64,000 bases of DNA from Opisthocomus hoazin (Eukaryota; Chordata; Aves; Opisthocomiformes; Opisthocomidae). Where the stretch lies: assembly GCF_030867145.1 (NCBI RefSeq), contig NC_134426.1, forward strand, positions 744,001 to 808,000. Direction: 5' to 3'. Every line of letters starts with the position of its first letter. Position 1 is the stretch's first letter. The position numbers and the translations under genes are program-made. The notes under the pieces are model-generated. The model had not been told where the DNA came from, did no database searches, and saw nothing but the letters and a program-made list of their open reading frames with translations. Below, piece by piece: positions 45,298 through 56,947 of this stretch.

Positions 45298-47476
45298 TGT
45301 GATAGCTGTAAGCCTTGAAATGCACGTTGACAGATCACCAAACCAAACCTGAGAGTATCGACATCCTGCTGAGCAAACGAGCACGAATCCTTCCTGCTTC
45401 GTGCTGGACCAGCATGACCAAATGAGAAAAGAAACTGATCCACAACGCGGAGGAAAACTACAACCTTCATTCTCACGACCCCCAGAGGGACCAGGATGAC
45501 CCCCTCGCAACAGTACGTGCAGCCGCAAAAAAAATATACCAGGATGTGCCACATAGAGCCCGGAACCACTACACTGTAAAAAGAGACTCTGCTGGGGGGT
45601 GGGGTGCGTACCGTTGGCGGAGCAGGAGTCTCCCCGGCCGCCCAGCGCTGTTTTGCCTGCTTCATTGCTTGCTTAAATAAATTCTATTGCTAATAAGTTC
45701 ACAACTGATTAATTAACAATTGGCTGCTCAATTTGAATTCGTCACGGGAGGCGAGCTTCTATAACAGGTATAAATGTTTTACAATTTATTTTTTTGAATA
45801 TTACGAACTGTGTTCTAGCGTTTGCTGCTGAGCCGGTGTTTCAGCGAGGGCAAGGGCCGGAACGTCACGCAGGGGCTGATGCAGCGCAGGTCACTGAAGC
45901 TGCTGCCGCGAAAGAACATCGCAAAATTCCATAAAAATATTGCCAGGTATGTTTTCAGCTTGTTTCATTCCTGACTATCGCAATCGTTACTTCATTTCAA
46001 ATTTTCAATCTGTTATTCTTTTAATTCTAAAGCCGTATCTGCTCAAAGGCTCAGGGCTTTTAATTTGGCTGCTGTATGTAAACACATCAAATACTTTTTT
46101 TTGTGCAACTGGGTTACATCTCTACAGCTGCCGAACGGGAGCTGTGAAGAAACAGGCAGGGCAGACGCTGCACACGCTGTATCGTCTCATCGCATCTTTT
46201 TTAACCTGTCTCTTAAAACCTCGTCTGAGCTCTGCGTAACCTCCCGCTCGGGGCCATGCGCGTGCCGCAGGGACGAGTGCCAGCTCTGGCGACACCTCCC
46301 TGCCCCTCGCTGGAATCCGGTGCCAGCAACGGGAGCCAGACCCAGGGCGTGGGTGCCCCGGGCTGGGGGGGGGAGTGGGAGTGGGGTCCCAGTGCTGCTG
46401 CTGGGGCCGGTGGGCTGCCCGTGCAGCTGTGGGAGCAACTGGGGGTCTTTAGCTTCCAGCCACTGCAGCAGGGACGGTCTGGGTCCCCAAAACCAGCTGC
46501 TGGGGGGGACTGGCGTGAGTGAGGGGCTCTGTGCCTAGGGCCAGGGGACGAGGGTCCGCGTCCCCCAGAGGCAGCGGGGCGGGGGGTGCGGGGGTACTCA
46601 CCGGGGAATCGGTACCCGGGCTGGGGTACCGGTCGGGCAGGGTCTGTGCCGGCAGCAGCCGCGTCCCCCGCCCTGGGCAGAGACCGCGGCTCACGGGGGT
46701 CCCGGGCCGGCTCTGCTGGAGGAGGTGGCAGCTCCCGACAGCCCGCGGCGTCCCGCTCTGCAGAGCTATAAATTATCTGTCTGCATTGCTGTCATGGCTG
46801 CCACAAAGACACGATTTCGTTGCCTATGGCAGGATACAGGGCAGCAGCACCTTCTGTTCGCTGCCCTGCTGTGCGCTGAGCGGGCGTAACGGGGGAGCAC
46901 ACAGCTGAGATCAGGCCGTGCCAACATCTGCCTTTCTTTGCAGAGCATTCGGAAACCTCGAGGTACCCTAAAAGTTCGTATAAATAACAAAACAACTCTA
47001 AATATCCTATTATTTATGGAAAGTTTTTGATTTTTGCCTGACAGCTCCTTCCAACACCGACATGTCAACAAGAATCTGTATGGCTTTGTTGCCCCCCACC
47101 CTGTTTACCACCTGCATCCCGCTTCCCTCTCTGAGAGCAGAAACGGGTGCAGGGACGGAGTGTTCGCACAACCCCCCAGCTCTGCCCGGGTGCTCGGGCC
47201 CCAGCGCAGCTCCCGCCGGGCAGGGCCGTCTCCTCCGCAGCACCGGCCCCGCTCCCTCCCCGGCCGCCCTGCTGGATGAGACCCCTACGGGATCGTCCCT
47301 GGGCATCAGCGGGGAGCGGGATGGCGCGGGCAGAGCCGCAGCACACAGCCCTCGGCACCAGCTCCATCCCCCTGGCAGGGCCAGGTGCCATCGAGGTGGC
47401 GGGGACGGCTGCGGGCCGTGACACCGGGGCTGAGAGCAGCCCCGGCTCGGGGATGGCCGCCATTCCTGCTCTCCAC
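44905..47476 (+). repeat. Left arm of large inverted repeat
   Basis: This segment recurs as reverse complement at 61449-64000 with about 98% identity by eye, apart from small indels. It contains part of a CR1, an LTR-like element and a CpG-rich stretch near 46.5-46.75 kb. The spacer is about 14 kb. No gene was recognised in the arm. Confidence 0.93.
45298..45766 (+). mobile_element. Possible solo LTR in left arm
   Basis: This 469-bp segment begins TGTGATAGC and ends CTATAACA. It has a TATA-like GTAAAAAGAGAC, the segment GGAGTCTCCCCGGCCGCCCA, and AAATAAA before the 3' third, an arrangement typical of avian class II LTRs. No target-site duplication was seen, so the ends are tentative. Confidence 0.45.
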
Positions 47477-48737
47477 ACACTCCTTCCTTCGCCCTGCCTG
47501 CACATCACACCCAGGTCACTGCTCTGAGTCGCACAGACTGGTCCCAGCCCCGCGCAGACCGGCTCTCCCGTAGCTGACCCCCCGGGGAGGCACTGCTGGA
47601 GGAGTTTGGCTTTTGCTGCCACCGAGCGCAAGCACGAGGAGGGGGCTGAGGACGGGCACGTCCGCCCAAGCGTGGTCACTGGCTCGCCGGCTCTGAGAAC
47701 GGGCTCGAGGTCGCTTCTCCGCAGGGACAGCGAACGCAGGGCGGCAGCTGCTCCGACAGACTCCTCCTCAGCTGTTCTGGAGGCAGAACGAGGAGACTTG
47801 CTGGCGGGGACGGCACTGGCACCCACACGCGCAGAGCAGGAGAGACGAGCAGCCCGTGCACCCCCCACTGTCGCACCCCAGGAGATCCCGCTCAGCGTGG
47901 CCCAGCTGCGGCTCCCCAGCCCCTCTGCCAGGCAGGGGCTGGGCTGGGACAGACCCAGACCACCAGCAGCACAACCGGCCAGCCTGGGGCTGAGCCCCCC
48001 GGCCTTCGGCTGTCAGGTTGGCTGGCACTCCGAGCCCAGGAGCCCCTCCTTCCCGTCCCCTGTCCCCCCCAGCTGCTGCACCTCGCACTTGGGGACTCTG
48101 CAAACGTAAGAAAAAGCTTGTTACTGTGCGCGTGATCAAGCGTCAGACCTGGCTGCCCGGAGAGGCTGCAGCTTCTCAGTCCCTGGGGGTACTCAAGACC
48201 CGAAGGGACACGACCGAGGCAAGCTGCTCCAGCCGACCCAGCTCGAGCAGGCGGTTGGGTCCTGCCCAGCCCAGCTATTCTGCCGTTCTCTGCTTCCACG
48301 AATCCTCGCCCCAGCGCCGTCAGGGACGCCCGCCTCGTCCGCGTGGTTACAGGCACAAACTGCTGTGCATTCACGGCGAAGTCCCCTCGCGTCAGAACCG
48401 ATCCGTGATCCCGTCACTACACACGCACAGGAACAGCCAGGCGGGAGGAGGAAGGACCTGGACGGGTATTTTCAGGGATTTCCTGGGAGGTCAAGGGAGT
48501 TCAAAGCAGAGGGCGTCTCTGCAGCTCAGGGAGCTCCTGCTTTGCCACTGCAATGTTGTTGTTGCTCGTGGACTGAAAACCAGACCCGGAAAGATTTCAT
48601 GGCTGGCGTCCCTAGGGATCGTCTGGCACCAGGAAAGTCCAGAGGCTGGCACCGGCTACAGGAGGGGAGGAAAACCTCACAACCTAAGGAAATCCCCGAG
48701 CCAGGCCCCCTTTGCAAAACCAGAAGCAGTTCTCCGG
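47477..48737. other. GC-rich interval with no recognisable gene, plus an old CR1 scrap
   Basis: Only short open frames with no recognisable domain are present. About 48140-48255 is a degraded plus-strand CR1 3' region (GGCTGCCCGGAGAGGCTGCA and CTCAAGACCCGAAGGGACAC). Confidence 0.5.
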
Positions 48738-49102
48738 TGTGGGGGGATGGCAAGGCTCGACCGAATTGCTTGTTGTAGAAAATCCATTTTAAGCTTAGCA
48801 CACGGTGTCCTTGACAGAACAAGGAATTTAACAAATCAACTCTGCGGTTAGCAAGAATGTGAAAAACAGGTTGCAGCTGGAGAAGAATGAGGGAGTATGG
48901 GCGGAGTTGACATTTTAGCTAGCTAGCCAATAATGAGCTCTAACTTTGCAATATGTAGTAGCTAATTAATCACTCTATAAATTGTGTAACCAAACTGTAA
49001 TAAACGAAGCTTGCTTATCACTCACATTGAGTCGGCTGCATTCTTCCGCCGCTTCTCCAGGTTCGCGACCCTCGGGGCAGGACTTAGCCGATCGCCCCGA
49101 CA
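48738..49102 (+). repeat. ERV-B 5' LTR
   Basis: This 365-bp LTR runs from TGTGGGGGG to GACA, with TATAAA at 48976-48981 and AATAAA at 48999-49004. It is identical to the 3' LTR as read. Confidence 0.95.
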
Positions 49103-49104
49103 TT

Positions 49105-49122
49105 TGGCGCCCGAACAGGGAC
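49105..49122 (+). other. ERV-B primer binding site, tRNA-Lys
   Basis: TGGCGCCCGAACAGGGAC lies two bases after the 5' LTR and is the same as in ERV-A. Confidence 0.93.
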
Positions 49123-49338
49123 CTGGAGCAGCGGCAAGGAGCGGGGCACTGGGAGCAGCGACCAGGGGGCAGAAGCGACCGAACACTGCGCTGTGGTGTG
49201 TCGACTTAGGAGCCTGACTACGTGATTTTGCGTACGCTCGCCACCGCAAGGGCTACAGGTTAAGGGCTGCAAGGATATCGCTTCGGCAGGTATATGTTTT
49301 TAATTGTTGTTAAAGGATAAAGGCTTATTGTTAAAGGT

Positions 49339-51117
49339 ATGGATAAGGAAGTAGCCCTAGAGTTATTACAGCGCTTTTTAGAAAAGCGGGGAGTAGAGCT
49401 TGGTTGTATTAAACAGCTAGCGGGACTAGTGGCAACCGGTAAGCTCAAGGGGTTTTTTAAGACTCCAGATTCGTTATTTGAGGAGAAGGAGTGAAGGGAT
49501 TTTGGAGACGTGTTATGGGATATGGTGATTGATGATGACAAGATAGGTAAAAAGTTAATGAAGCCGTGGCGGGAGGTTATCAATTGCATTAAGAGGTATA
49601 AAGTTGAGAAAAACCTTGCGGCCGTTGTTACTCAGAAGTTGGAAAAGGTAGAGCCGTCAGCCCCCCCGCCGGAGGCGGGATGTTCCTTGTTTTCTAGTGG
49701 AACCACGGCACCCCCTGGAGACAATGCCTGGTTATTTAGCACGAGTAAGGTCCCGGAGCCTCCGTGCTGGGAAAAAGTGAAGGTGACGATGGAAGGGTCT
49801 AGTAACAATCAAGAGGCTGAGGAAGAAAAGGAGTTAGGGATAGGGCGGAAGGTGGAGCAGCAAGGGATGGAGCAAGGAAAGGGGGAGCAAGGGAATAAAG
49901 AAACGGGAAAGGATAGTGGGACCTGTAGGAGACCGATGGGTATTAATTGGAGGAAGGTGGCAGACGAAGCGTCTGAGGCAGGGGAATTTCTCCCCTTGGC
50001 CTTTCCGGTAGCGTTTGAAGAAGATGCGCATGGGGATTATCATGGTAATCATATTCCGTTAGGCTGGAAATTGTTGTCACAGTTACGGTACACGGTGAAT
50101 GAATCAGGTTTGCACGGCGAGCCATCTAAGCAGATGTTGAATTATATATGGGGGGGTGCTGTGCTTTGTCCTGAGGATATTAAGGTTATTATGCGAATGA
50201 TTATGACTCAGTCGCAGTTATTGTTGTGGCAGGCCCATTGGCAGCGATATTGTGAAGCGTCCGCTCAAACGCCGCGGGAGCAGGGCGATCCGCTGCGAGG
50301 CGTAACAGTAGAACAACTGATGGGGGCAGGTCCTTTTGTCACAATCAGGGCACAACTGCAGATGGGGCCGCAGCGATGCTTGGAGCCTATGCGTACGGCT
50401 AGAGCTGCTCTTGAACACGTTAAAATCGCACAGCCCTCGCCGTCCTATATGGGCATTAAGCAAGGAAGGGAGGAAACTTTTGCTCGCTTTATTGATCGCC
50501 TCACTAGTGCCATAGAACAGTCAGATGTACCGGAGTGGATGAGGGCAGCTTTGCTAAGGCAGTGTGTTATTCAGAATTCGAATACTCAAACCAGAAACAT
50601 CATAAGTTCTTTACCCGCTGATGCCACAGTAGAACTGATGTTGGATAGAATGAGTAGGGTACCGGTAGGACCACAAGCTATGTTGGTCGAGGCTATGAAA
50701 CAGTTAGGAAGCGACATCCTTCAAGCCCAACAACAGGCCTTCACAGCCCAACAACAAATCCAACAGCAAGTGTTCGCCGCTCTGCAACCCCTTCGAGTTA
50801 ATGCTGCGGAGGCACGACCGAAGCCGCCACGAAACTTTAAGTGTTACCGATGTGGGCGAGAAGGACATATGAGATGTAATTGTCAAGCCACCAGGGTGTG
50901 GTGTGAGAACTGCCGTACGAACAATCACAATACTGAGATATGTCTCAAGTTGGGAAACGGACGGATGAGCGCGTCGAGCCGTCGCGCCCCGACACAAGTA
51001 GCAGCTCCAGCAGTGCAGCAAGTGACTGCCAACTTAAAAACGCCCACAGCGACATCAGCAGCCAGTTACAACCAGCTACAGCCGGCAGCCTCGGAATGGA
51101 TCTGGCAACGGCAGTAA
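49339..51117 (+). pseudogene. gag: ERV-B gag with one premature stop
   Basis: Homologous over its whole length to ERV-A gag. The tryptophan codon in EEKEWRDFG is TGA at 49492-49494, so translation from ATG 49339 stops after 51 residues; from ATG 49510 a 535-codon frame remains. The capsid homology region is intact, with one S-to-R difference from ERV-A inside it (ETFARFIDRL). Both CCHC knuckles keep their metal ligands; one R is C in MRCNC. PSAP is present. The last 30 or so residues differ strongly from ERV-A because the divergent segment starts there. Confidence 0.9.
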
Positions 51118-51799
51118 CTGTCACCCTATTGGATCAAAGACCCCAACGAGTACCAAGCAATGTAAAGGGACCAGTGATTATTAATAAACAAGCATGTGAA
51201 ACGTTATTACTCGGCCGCTCGTCAACAAGCCTAAAAGGTTTGACGGTCATCGCAAGACTCATTGACGCCGATTTTACCGGGACTATTAGCATCATTGTCC
51301 AGACATCGTTTCCGCCAATACATATTCCAACAGGCAGCAAAATTGCCCAATTGGTACCGCTGCCGCACCTGACTGCGGGTATTTCCCCGAAAATCACCAC
51401 CCCCCGGGAGGATCGAGGATTTGGCTCAACGGGAGCAGGAGTATTTCTGACCATGTCTATGAACCGTTGACCGACTACGATGGCTACGCTAGAGGCCCGG
51501 GGTCAACAGATCCACCTCTCGCTGCTGTTGGATACAGGTGCTGACTTAACTATTGTAGAAGAAGGGGTCTGGCCTAAAACATGGCCTACGAAACCAATGG
51601 AGTGAGGAGTTGAAGGAGTGGGAGGATACACTCCGGTACAACGGAGCGTGGACCGTATTTTGATAATCATAGACAACAGACATGCGACCGTGCCAGTCAC
51701 TGTCATGCCCCTCCCGACTGGAGTGAATGGTCTAATTGGAAGAGATGTTCTTGACCAATTGGGGGTGGTGCTAACCACCGAGAAGGTTTTTCAGTAACG
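50940..51799 (+). pseudogene. pro: ERV-B dUTPase-protease, broken by stops
   Basis: The dUTPase half is open with recognisable motifs (GRSSTSLKGL, RGFGSTGAG). A stop follows SMNR at 51468-51470 (CGA to TGA) and another lies after KPME near 51603 (CGA to TGA). The protease site LLDTGADLTIV lies between them. Compared with ERV-A, about one residue in six differs here, against very few in gag and RT. The stops look like CpG decay inherited from an older donor. Confidence 0.88.
50952..50958 (+). promoter_or_regulatory. ERV-B gag-pro frameshift heptamer (GGGAAAC)
   Basis: The G GGA AAC heptamer is at the position equivalent to that in ERV-A. It is conserved although the frame behind it is broken. 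Confidence 0.8.
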
Positions 51800-51829
51800 G
51801 TCACTGCAACCTGGGCTTTCCCGATCCCA

Positions 51830-52870
51830 TTGCAGTGGATAACGAACGAACCAGTGTGGGTCGAGCAGTGGCCGTTAAAGCAGGAAAGCCTCGCCGCCGC
51901 TCATCAAATAGTGCAAGAACAACTAGACCAAAAACATCTGCGGTTATCGACAAGCCCTTGGAACACCCCAATTTTTGTGATCAAGAAAAAATCTGGAAAA
52001 TTTAGGCTAGTACATGACTTAAGGGCAGTTAACACTCAAATGCAATCGATGGGAGCGCTGCAGCCAGGACTACCTAACCCCGCTATGTTACCAGAGCATT
52101 GGAGACTGTTGATAGTGGACTTAAAAGATTGCTTTTTTACTATTGCATTACACAAGCAAGATATGCAACGCTTCGCGTTTACTTTGCCCGCTGTTAACAA
52201 AGAGGCGCCAGCACAGCGTTTGGAATGGACAGTATTACCACAAGGGATGAAGAATAGTCCCACGCTGTGCCAGTTGTACGTGGACAATGCACTACAACCC
52301 TTAAGGAAATTATGGCCACACACGTTAATTTATTATTATATGGATGATATCCTGCTCGCGCAGGAGTCGGAGTTCAGCGCCGAACAAGTTCAGCTATTAC
52401 ATACGACACTGAGAGAGAATGGCTTAATAATAGCTGTTGAAAAAATTCAAACGAAAGCGCCATGGCTATATCTAGGCTGGAAGATTTCTGACTCTCAGAT
52501 TCAACCACAAAAACTACAACTCAACACGTCAATCAACACGCTACATGATGCCCAAAGGCTGATGGGAGACATCCAATGGATCCGTCCTGTCGTCGGAATA
52601 TCCAACGCACAGTTGGACAGCCTTCGACCGTTACTACGTGGGACAGACCCAACCACACCGGTGCAACTTACGTCGGAACAGCAGCGTATCCTCTCTCAAA
52701 TTGCTGACCAGATTGCCTCACGTTTTGTCCACCGCCGTGACCCCGACCTCCCTATTGACCTTTGTGTATTTTTAACAAATTCTCATCTATTAGGAGCCCT
52801 ATCGCAATTTAAAAAGAAAAAGGGGGAAGTGTGGGGGGATGGCAAGGCTCGACCGAATTGCTTGTTGTAG
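51830..52870 (+). pseudogene. pol: ERV-B pol truncated after reverse transcriptase
   Basis: The RT region is open with YMDD and the other catalytic aspartate, close to ERV-A. After LSQFKKKKGE the frame runs into the polypurine tract and LTR and stops. The RT connection, RNase H and integrase are absent, so the element cannot replicate alone. Confidence 0.93.
52811..52829 (+). other. ERV-B polypurine tract at deletion junction
   Basis: AAAAAGAAAAAGGGGGAAG directly precedes the 3' LTR and follows pol sequence CGCAATTT. It matches the true ERV-A tract at both positions where that differs from the pol-internal tract. Confidence 0.9.
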
Positions 52871-53194
52871 AAAATCCATTTTAAGCTTAGCACACGGTGT
52901 CCTTGACAGAACAAGGAATTTAACAAATCAACTCTGCGGTTAGCAAGAATGTGAAAAACAGGTTGCAGCTGGAGAAGAATGAGGGAGTATGGGCGGAGTT
53001 GACATTTTAGCTAGCTAGCCAATAATGAGCTCTAACTTTGCAATATGTAGTAGCTAATTAATCACTCTATAAATTGTGTAACCAAACTGTAATAAACGAA
53101 GCTTGCTTATCACTCACATTGAGTCGGCTGCATTCTTCCGCCGCTTCTCCAGGTTCGCGACCCTCGGGGCAGGACTTAGCCGATCGCCCCGACA
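52830..53194 (+). repeat. ERV-B 3' LTR
   Basis: 365 bp, TG...CA, identical to the 5' LTR as read, followed by the CTCCGG duplication. Confidence 0.95.
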
Positions 53195-54859
53195 CTCCGG
53201 CATAAAAGCAAGACAAACAAAAGAGACAGAAGCAAGCTCCTCTGAAGCTGTCAAATCAGAACTATCAAAATCTTCATCCATGGGCCCTGGGAACAGGAAA
53301 AACACCCGCTTTGACATACAAAGCTCCCAGAAACTTCAAGCAGGAGGGCCTACACTCCTCTGTCTGCACCCTCAGCGCCGTTCTTCTACATCCCTGCCCT
53401 AAGTCCCTCTGCCTGCCTCGCGCCCTAACGGGGATCCGGACAGGACCCCTTCGAGCTGCCGTCGCGCCCGAGCAGAACTCAGTCCCCAGCAGCATCTCCC
53501 GCCCTCGTCACGACAGTCAGCCAAGACTGCAGCCACGTCCCGACCAGAGACGCTGGTAACCCCTTTCTGGCATTAAAGGGAATATCCATAAATGCTACAA
53601 ACATCCCCTCAGCCCTGCCTCACTTTTAGTGTTCAGCCTGTCTCTGTGAGAGCACCATGAGGCCAGGGACCTCGCCCTGCTCCAGAAATGTGCAATTTAT
53701 TCTACCTTGGCTTTTTCTCTTTCAGAGAGCCAGCTTCTGCTGCGTCCCTTCATTAATCCAGATCTGATCAACCTTTGGAGAGAAGCAGAGAAGAAGAACT
53801 CTTAAATCTGCCTGGCACTGACCACTGCCTGACACCCCAGCACACTGCACGACTGGGCACCAGCAGCACCTCTGCTTCACCCCCTCCCACTCCCGAGCGC
53901 CTGCCAGAGCCCCCCTCGCTGTCCTCCCCACTCCCCAGCTGCTGCTCTCCCTGCCCGGGAGCTGGCACGGGGCGGGGAGCGGGGAGGTTAATGGGCTGAG
54001 CTGGTCTGAGGATTTCTGCTCCCCTGAGGACCCTTCATCGAGGCCATTCCTCTCTGTCCAAAGCACGCAAGCCCCAGCCAGCTCACCCTTCGCCCAGGTC
54101 ACTGAGACTCAGCCGGGCTTCAGGCAGTGGAAACCAGCAGGACGCCCGTCTTTGCTGATTCTTCAGCCAAAGCAGTGCAGCGCAACACCTCGCGGACTTG
54201 GGAAAAGTCCATCAGCAGCCCCACATACGACTCTGGTCTGACAGAGCCCGCCCTTCCTTCAGAAGAAGGACCTTGGTACCAGAACCCTTCTTCCGCTGAG
54301 AGGAGGCACGACCCACCCATGCGCGCAGTGCGAAGATGTCCAGGTGTCGGAGAGGTGGAGTCTGCTCCATTCTGGCTGGGGGACAGGACAACCACTGAAG
54401 TCCAACCTCAGGTCTTCCACCACGAAACAGCAATGTCGTTCAACCTCTCAACAGCCTTAAGAAAGAGGTAAATCTTGGAGCGGCAATTCTAGAAACAGGA
54501 TACGACCCTCCAGGCAAGATGCTAACGTGGCCAGGAGTTGACTGGACGTGGCTGGACCAAAGCAATGGCACAGTTAGAGCTACCAGCGAACTTCTTCAGG
54601 CGTTGAGTGAGAATCCACCCACTCTGCCCCACAAGGCTCACCTGGAAGCCACCCCAGGGGTGTAGGACCCAGGGAAAGGGAAGACGGTGCCTGGAGGGAC
54701 ACACTTTTACGCTCCCCTCTTGCTCTGCGGGTGGGCAGGCAGGGAGCATGGGATGTGCAGGGACCCACGGCAGCCTCTCCCCGTCCCCGCCGGCAGCAGC
54801 TGCCCAGCCCCAGCCCAGACCTCACCAAGGGCTGCCCCGAGGAGCCCCGGGTCCCTCAC
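53195..54859. other. Interval with no recognised gene
   Basis: GC-moderate DNA with only short open frames and no domain, RNA gene or mobile element recognised. Confidence 0.5.
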
Positions 54860-55023
54860 CCCATGATCTCCAGCGGGCAGGTGGGTTGCTTCAGCCCCTC
54901 ACACAGCAGCTGAAGTCCGGGGTCTCCAACGTCACCATCACCCAGGTCCAGCTCCTGCAGACTGGGGCTGAGCGCAGCGGCCAGGTCCCCGCAGCCAGCG
55001 CTGGTCAGCTGGAATATCGCAGC
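54860..55023 (-). pseudogene. NLR-type leucine-rich repeat exon, isolated fragment
   Basis: An exon-like block lies between a CTCCCCTGCAG acceptor and a GTGAGG donor. It encodes one NLRP/NLRC-style repeat with [20 protein letters not shown] then [12 protein letters not shown]. Such exons are usually 171 nt; this one is 164 and its repeat appears about two residues short, so splicing to neighbours would not keep the standard phase. No NACHT domain or second repeat was found within several kb. It is most likely a displaced remnant. Confidence 0.6.
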
Positions 55024-55289
55024 CTGCAGGGGAGACACACCAAAGGGACCATCAAAACATGACTCAAGGCCCTCACTGTCACCAGGACAGACGTCACCAC
55101 CCAGCAGGCTCTCAATGGGCTGATGCCAGCATGCCACAGCCAGAAACCCTGCCCACACTCATGGGATCCAGTGCTTGGCCACGAGCTCGGTGCTGGAGTC
55201 ACAGCTTGCTCCAAGCCCATCCCTCGGCGTCCTCCGGGCCCGTTTCTCCCCAGAAGGCAACAAAAGGCTCTTCTCAGCAGAGCAGAATG

Positions 55290-55762
55290 GAAGGACGTTG
55301 AGGTGCTGGAGCGTGTCCAGAGCAAGGCCATGAGGCTGGAGAAGGGTCTAGAACACACGTCTTATGAGGAGCGGCTGAGGGAGCTGTGGTTGTTCCGTCT
55401 GCAGAAAAGGAGGCTGAGGGGAATTTATCGCTCTCTACCGCTGCCTGAACACAGGCTGTAGTGAGCTGGGGGTCGTTCTCTTCTCCCCAGTGACAGGCAA
55501 TAGGAGGAGAGGCAATGGCCTCAAGTCGCACCAGGGGACGCTTAGATTGGACATTAGGAAAAACGTCTTCACTGAAGAGTGGTCGAGCAGCGGAACCGGC
55601 TGCCCAGGGCAGTGGTGGGTCACCATCCCTGGAGGGGTTCAAAAACCGTGTGGACGTGGCACTTCAGGACATGGTTGAGCAGGCATGGTGGGGTTGGGTT
55701 GACGGCTGGACTTGATGACCTTTGAGGTCTTTTCCAACCTTAAAGATTCTGTGATTCTATGA
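55290..55762 (+). mobile_element. CR1 LINE 3' fragment
   Basis: A diverged plus-strand CR1 of about 470 bp with GACCTTTGAGGTCTTTTCCAACC and an ATTCTGTGATTCTATGA tail. Confidence 0.88.
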
Positions 55763-56162
55763 ACAGTTTTCTCACCCGAGTGTCTTCAACTTGCTCCTCG
55801 GATTCCCTACAGCTTGACGGAGCAGGGACAGAGGTGATGACTGTGACTGCTCTGCCGGGGCTGGCTGCCTGGAAGAGGGACCGAGGAGATGCTCTGCATG
55901 AGAGGTGGCACGCCGGATCCGTCACTAGTTGACAGACATCAGGACAGCACGTCAAGGAGCATCACCCGCCCAGGATGGTGTGCACTCCCACTTTGTTGCA
56001 GGTCATCTGAAAACCAGACGTGGCTCACGCCCTGCAGCGCTGGCTCAGACGTTCAAGGCATCGAGAGTCCTCACCAACGAGGCGCGCAGCGACCGTTCAC
56101 CCGACTTCTGCACAGCTTCTGGCGCAACACGTGGCTCTCACCGAGGCCCGACGCGTACTGGT

Positions 56163-56539
56163 GTTGTACTGAGGAATAAGAAGGGGAATCAAAATGTGAC
56201 ATGATCATCGAAACAGCTGGGCTATTGCTGCTGTAGGTAATTTTGTAAAGCCCTACCCTTACTATAGTTAAGTTTCATAATCTTGTAAGTTTAAAATTCA
56301 CCACAGAAACTAAGAAACAGGATTTTGAAGAACGTGTTACTGTTTCATGGAAGGATGAAGCTGTCCAAAGCAGAACCCCAGCGCGACGAATCGTAAGCGT
56401 AGCTAACGAGCTGTGAAAAGCTGCGGGGAATGCCAAAAGGAACAGGGACCTCGGGGAAAGCCAACTGCGGCACGGGGAGATCGTGGCCACCGACTCACGG
56501 ACCACCTGCCCCAGTTCGACCCCGCACTCCAAGGCTGAA
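56163..56539. repeat. 377-bp dispersed repeat, copy 1
   Basis: From GTTGTACTGAGGAATAAGAA to CTCCAAGGCTGAA this is about 95% identical to 59843-60220 in direct orientation. It contains AAGAAGGGGAATCAAAATGTGAC, reminiscent of a polypurine tract next to an LTR start, so it may be a retroviral end. The family was not recognised. Confidence 0.85.
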
Positions 56540-56947
56540 GAAACTCAGCACGCCTACTAATTTACACGCTGCGCAAAGAGACTCAAACCAGTTAGGTTAA
56601 CACGATCACAGGGCACGTGTGTTAGGAAGAGGACTATGGCAATGCGAAGAGCATCAATGGCTGTCGGCTTGTGAACGAGGGCTGCTACCTCGGGACAGAC
56701 ACCCGTATCTGCGCAGACATGCAGCCAAACCCCTCTGCTCGGAGCGCACATTGGCGTCCTGCACACCGGGCAAACCAACCCCGAGTTTGGGACACCACCG
56801 GCAGCAGCACCGCTAGGTCCAAGTGCGAGCAGCACGCTCACAGGGCACGCTGGGCACGCACTGGGGTGCAGCAGCACTCCCACCATTGGTTGGGTAACTC
56901 TTGCCCTCTCGGACACGCAGCCAGAGAATCTGCAAGATTCTGGAGAA

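Larger units (their letters stand above)
48738..53194 (+). mobile_element. ERV-B: defective, internally deleted provirus of the ERV-A family
   Basis: A 4.46-kb plus-strand provirus flanked by a perfect 6-bp duplication, CTCCGG (48732-48737 and 53195-53200). The two 365-bp LTRs read as identical. Gag has one stop, the protease frame has stops, and pol ends inside the RT/RNase H linker, where the sequence jumps to the polypurine tract and 3' LTR. RNase H, integrase and env are missing. Most of it is very close to ERV-A, but about 51.02-51.87 kb is much more divergent. Confidence 0.96.

Noticed and set aside
45250-45665. 134-codon frame repeated in both inverted-repeat arms as a conserved gene
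   Set aside because: The frame overlaps an LTR-like element and a CR1; its conservation follows from the arms being nearly identical, and no domain is visible.
55005-55358. Extension of the LRR exon into a longer NLR coding region
   Set aside because: The frame beyond the splice acceptor shows no leucine-rich repeat pattern and runs into a CR1.
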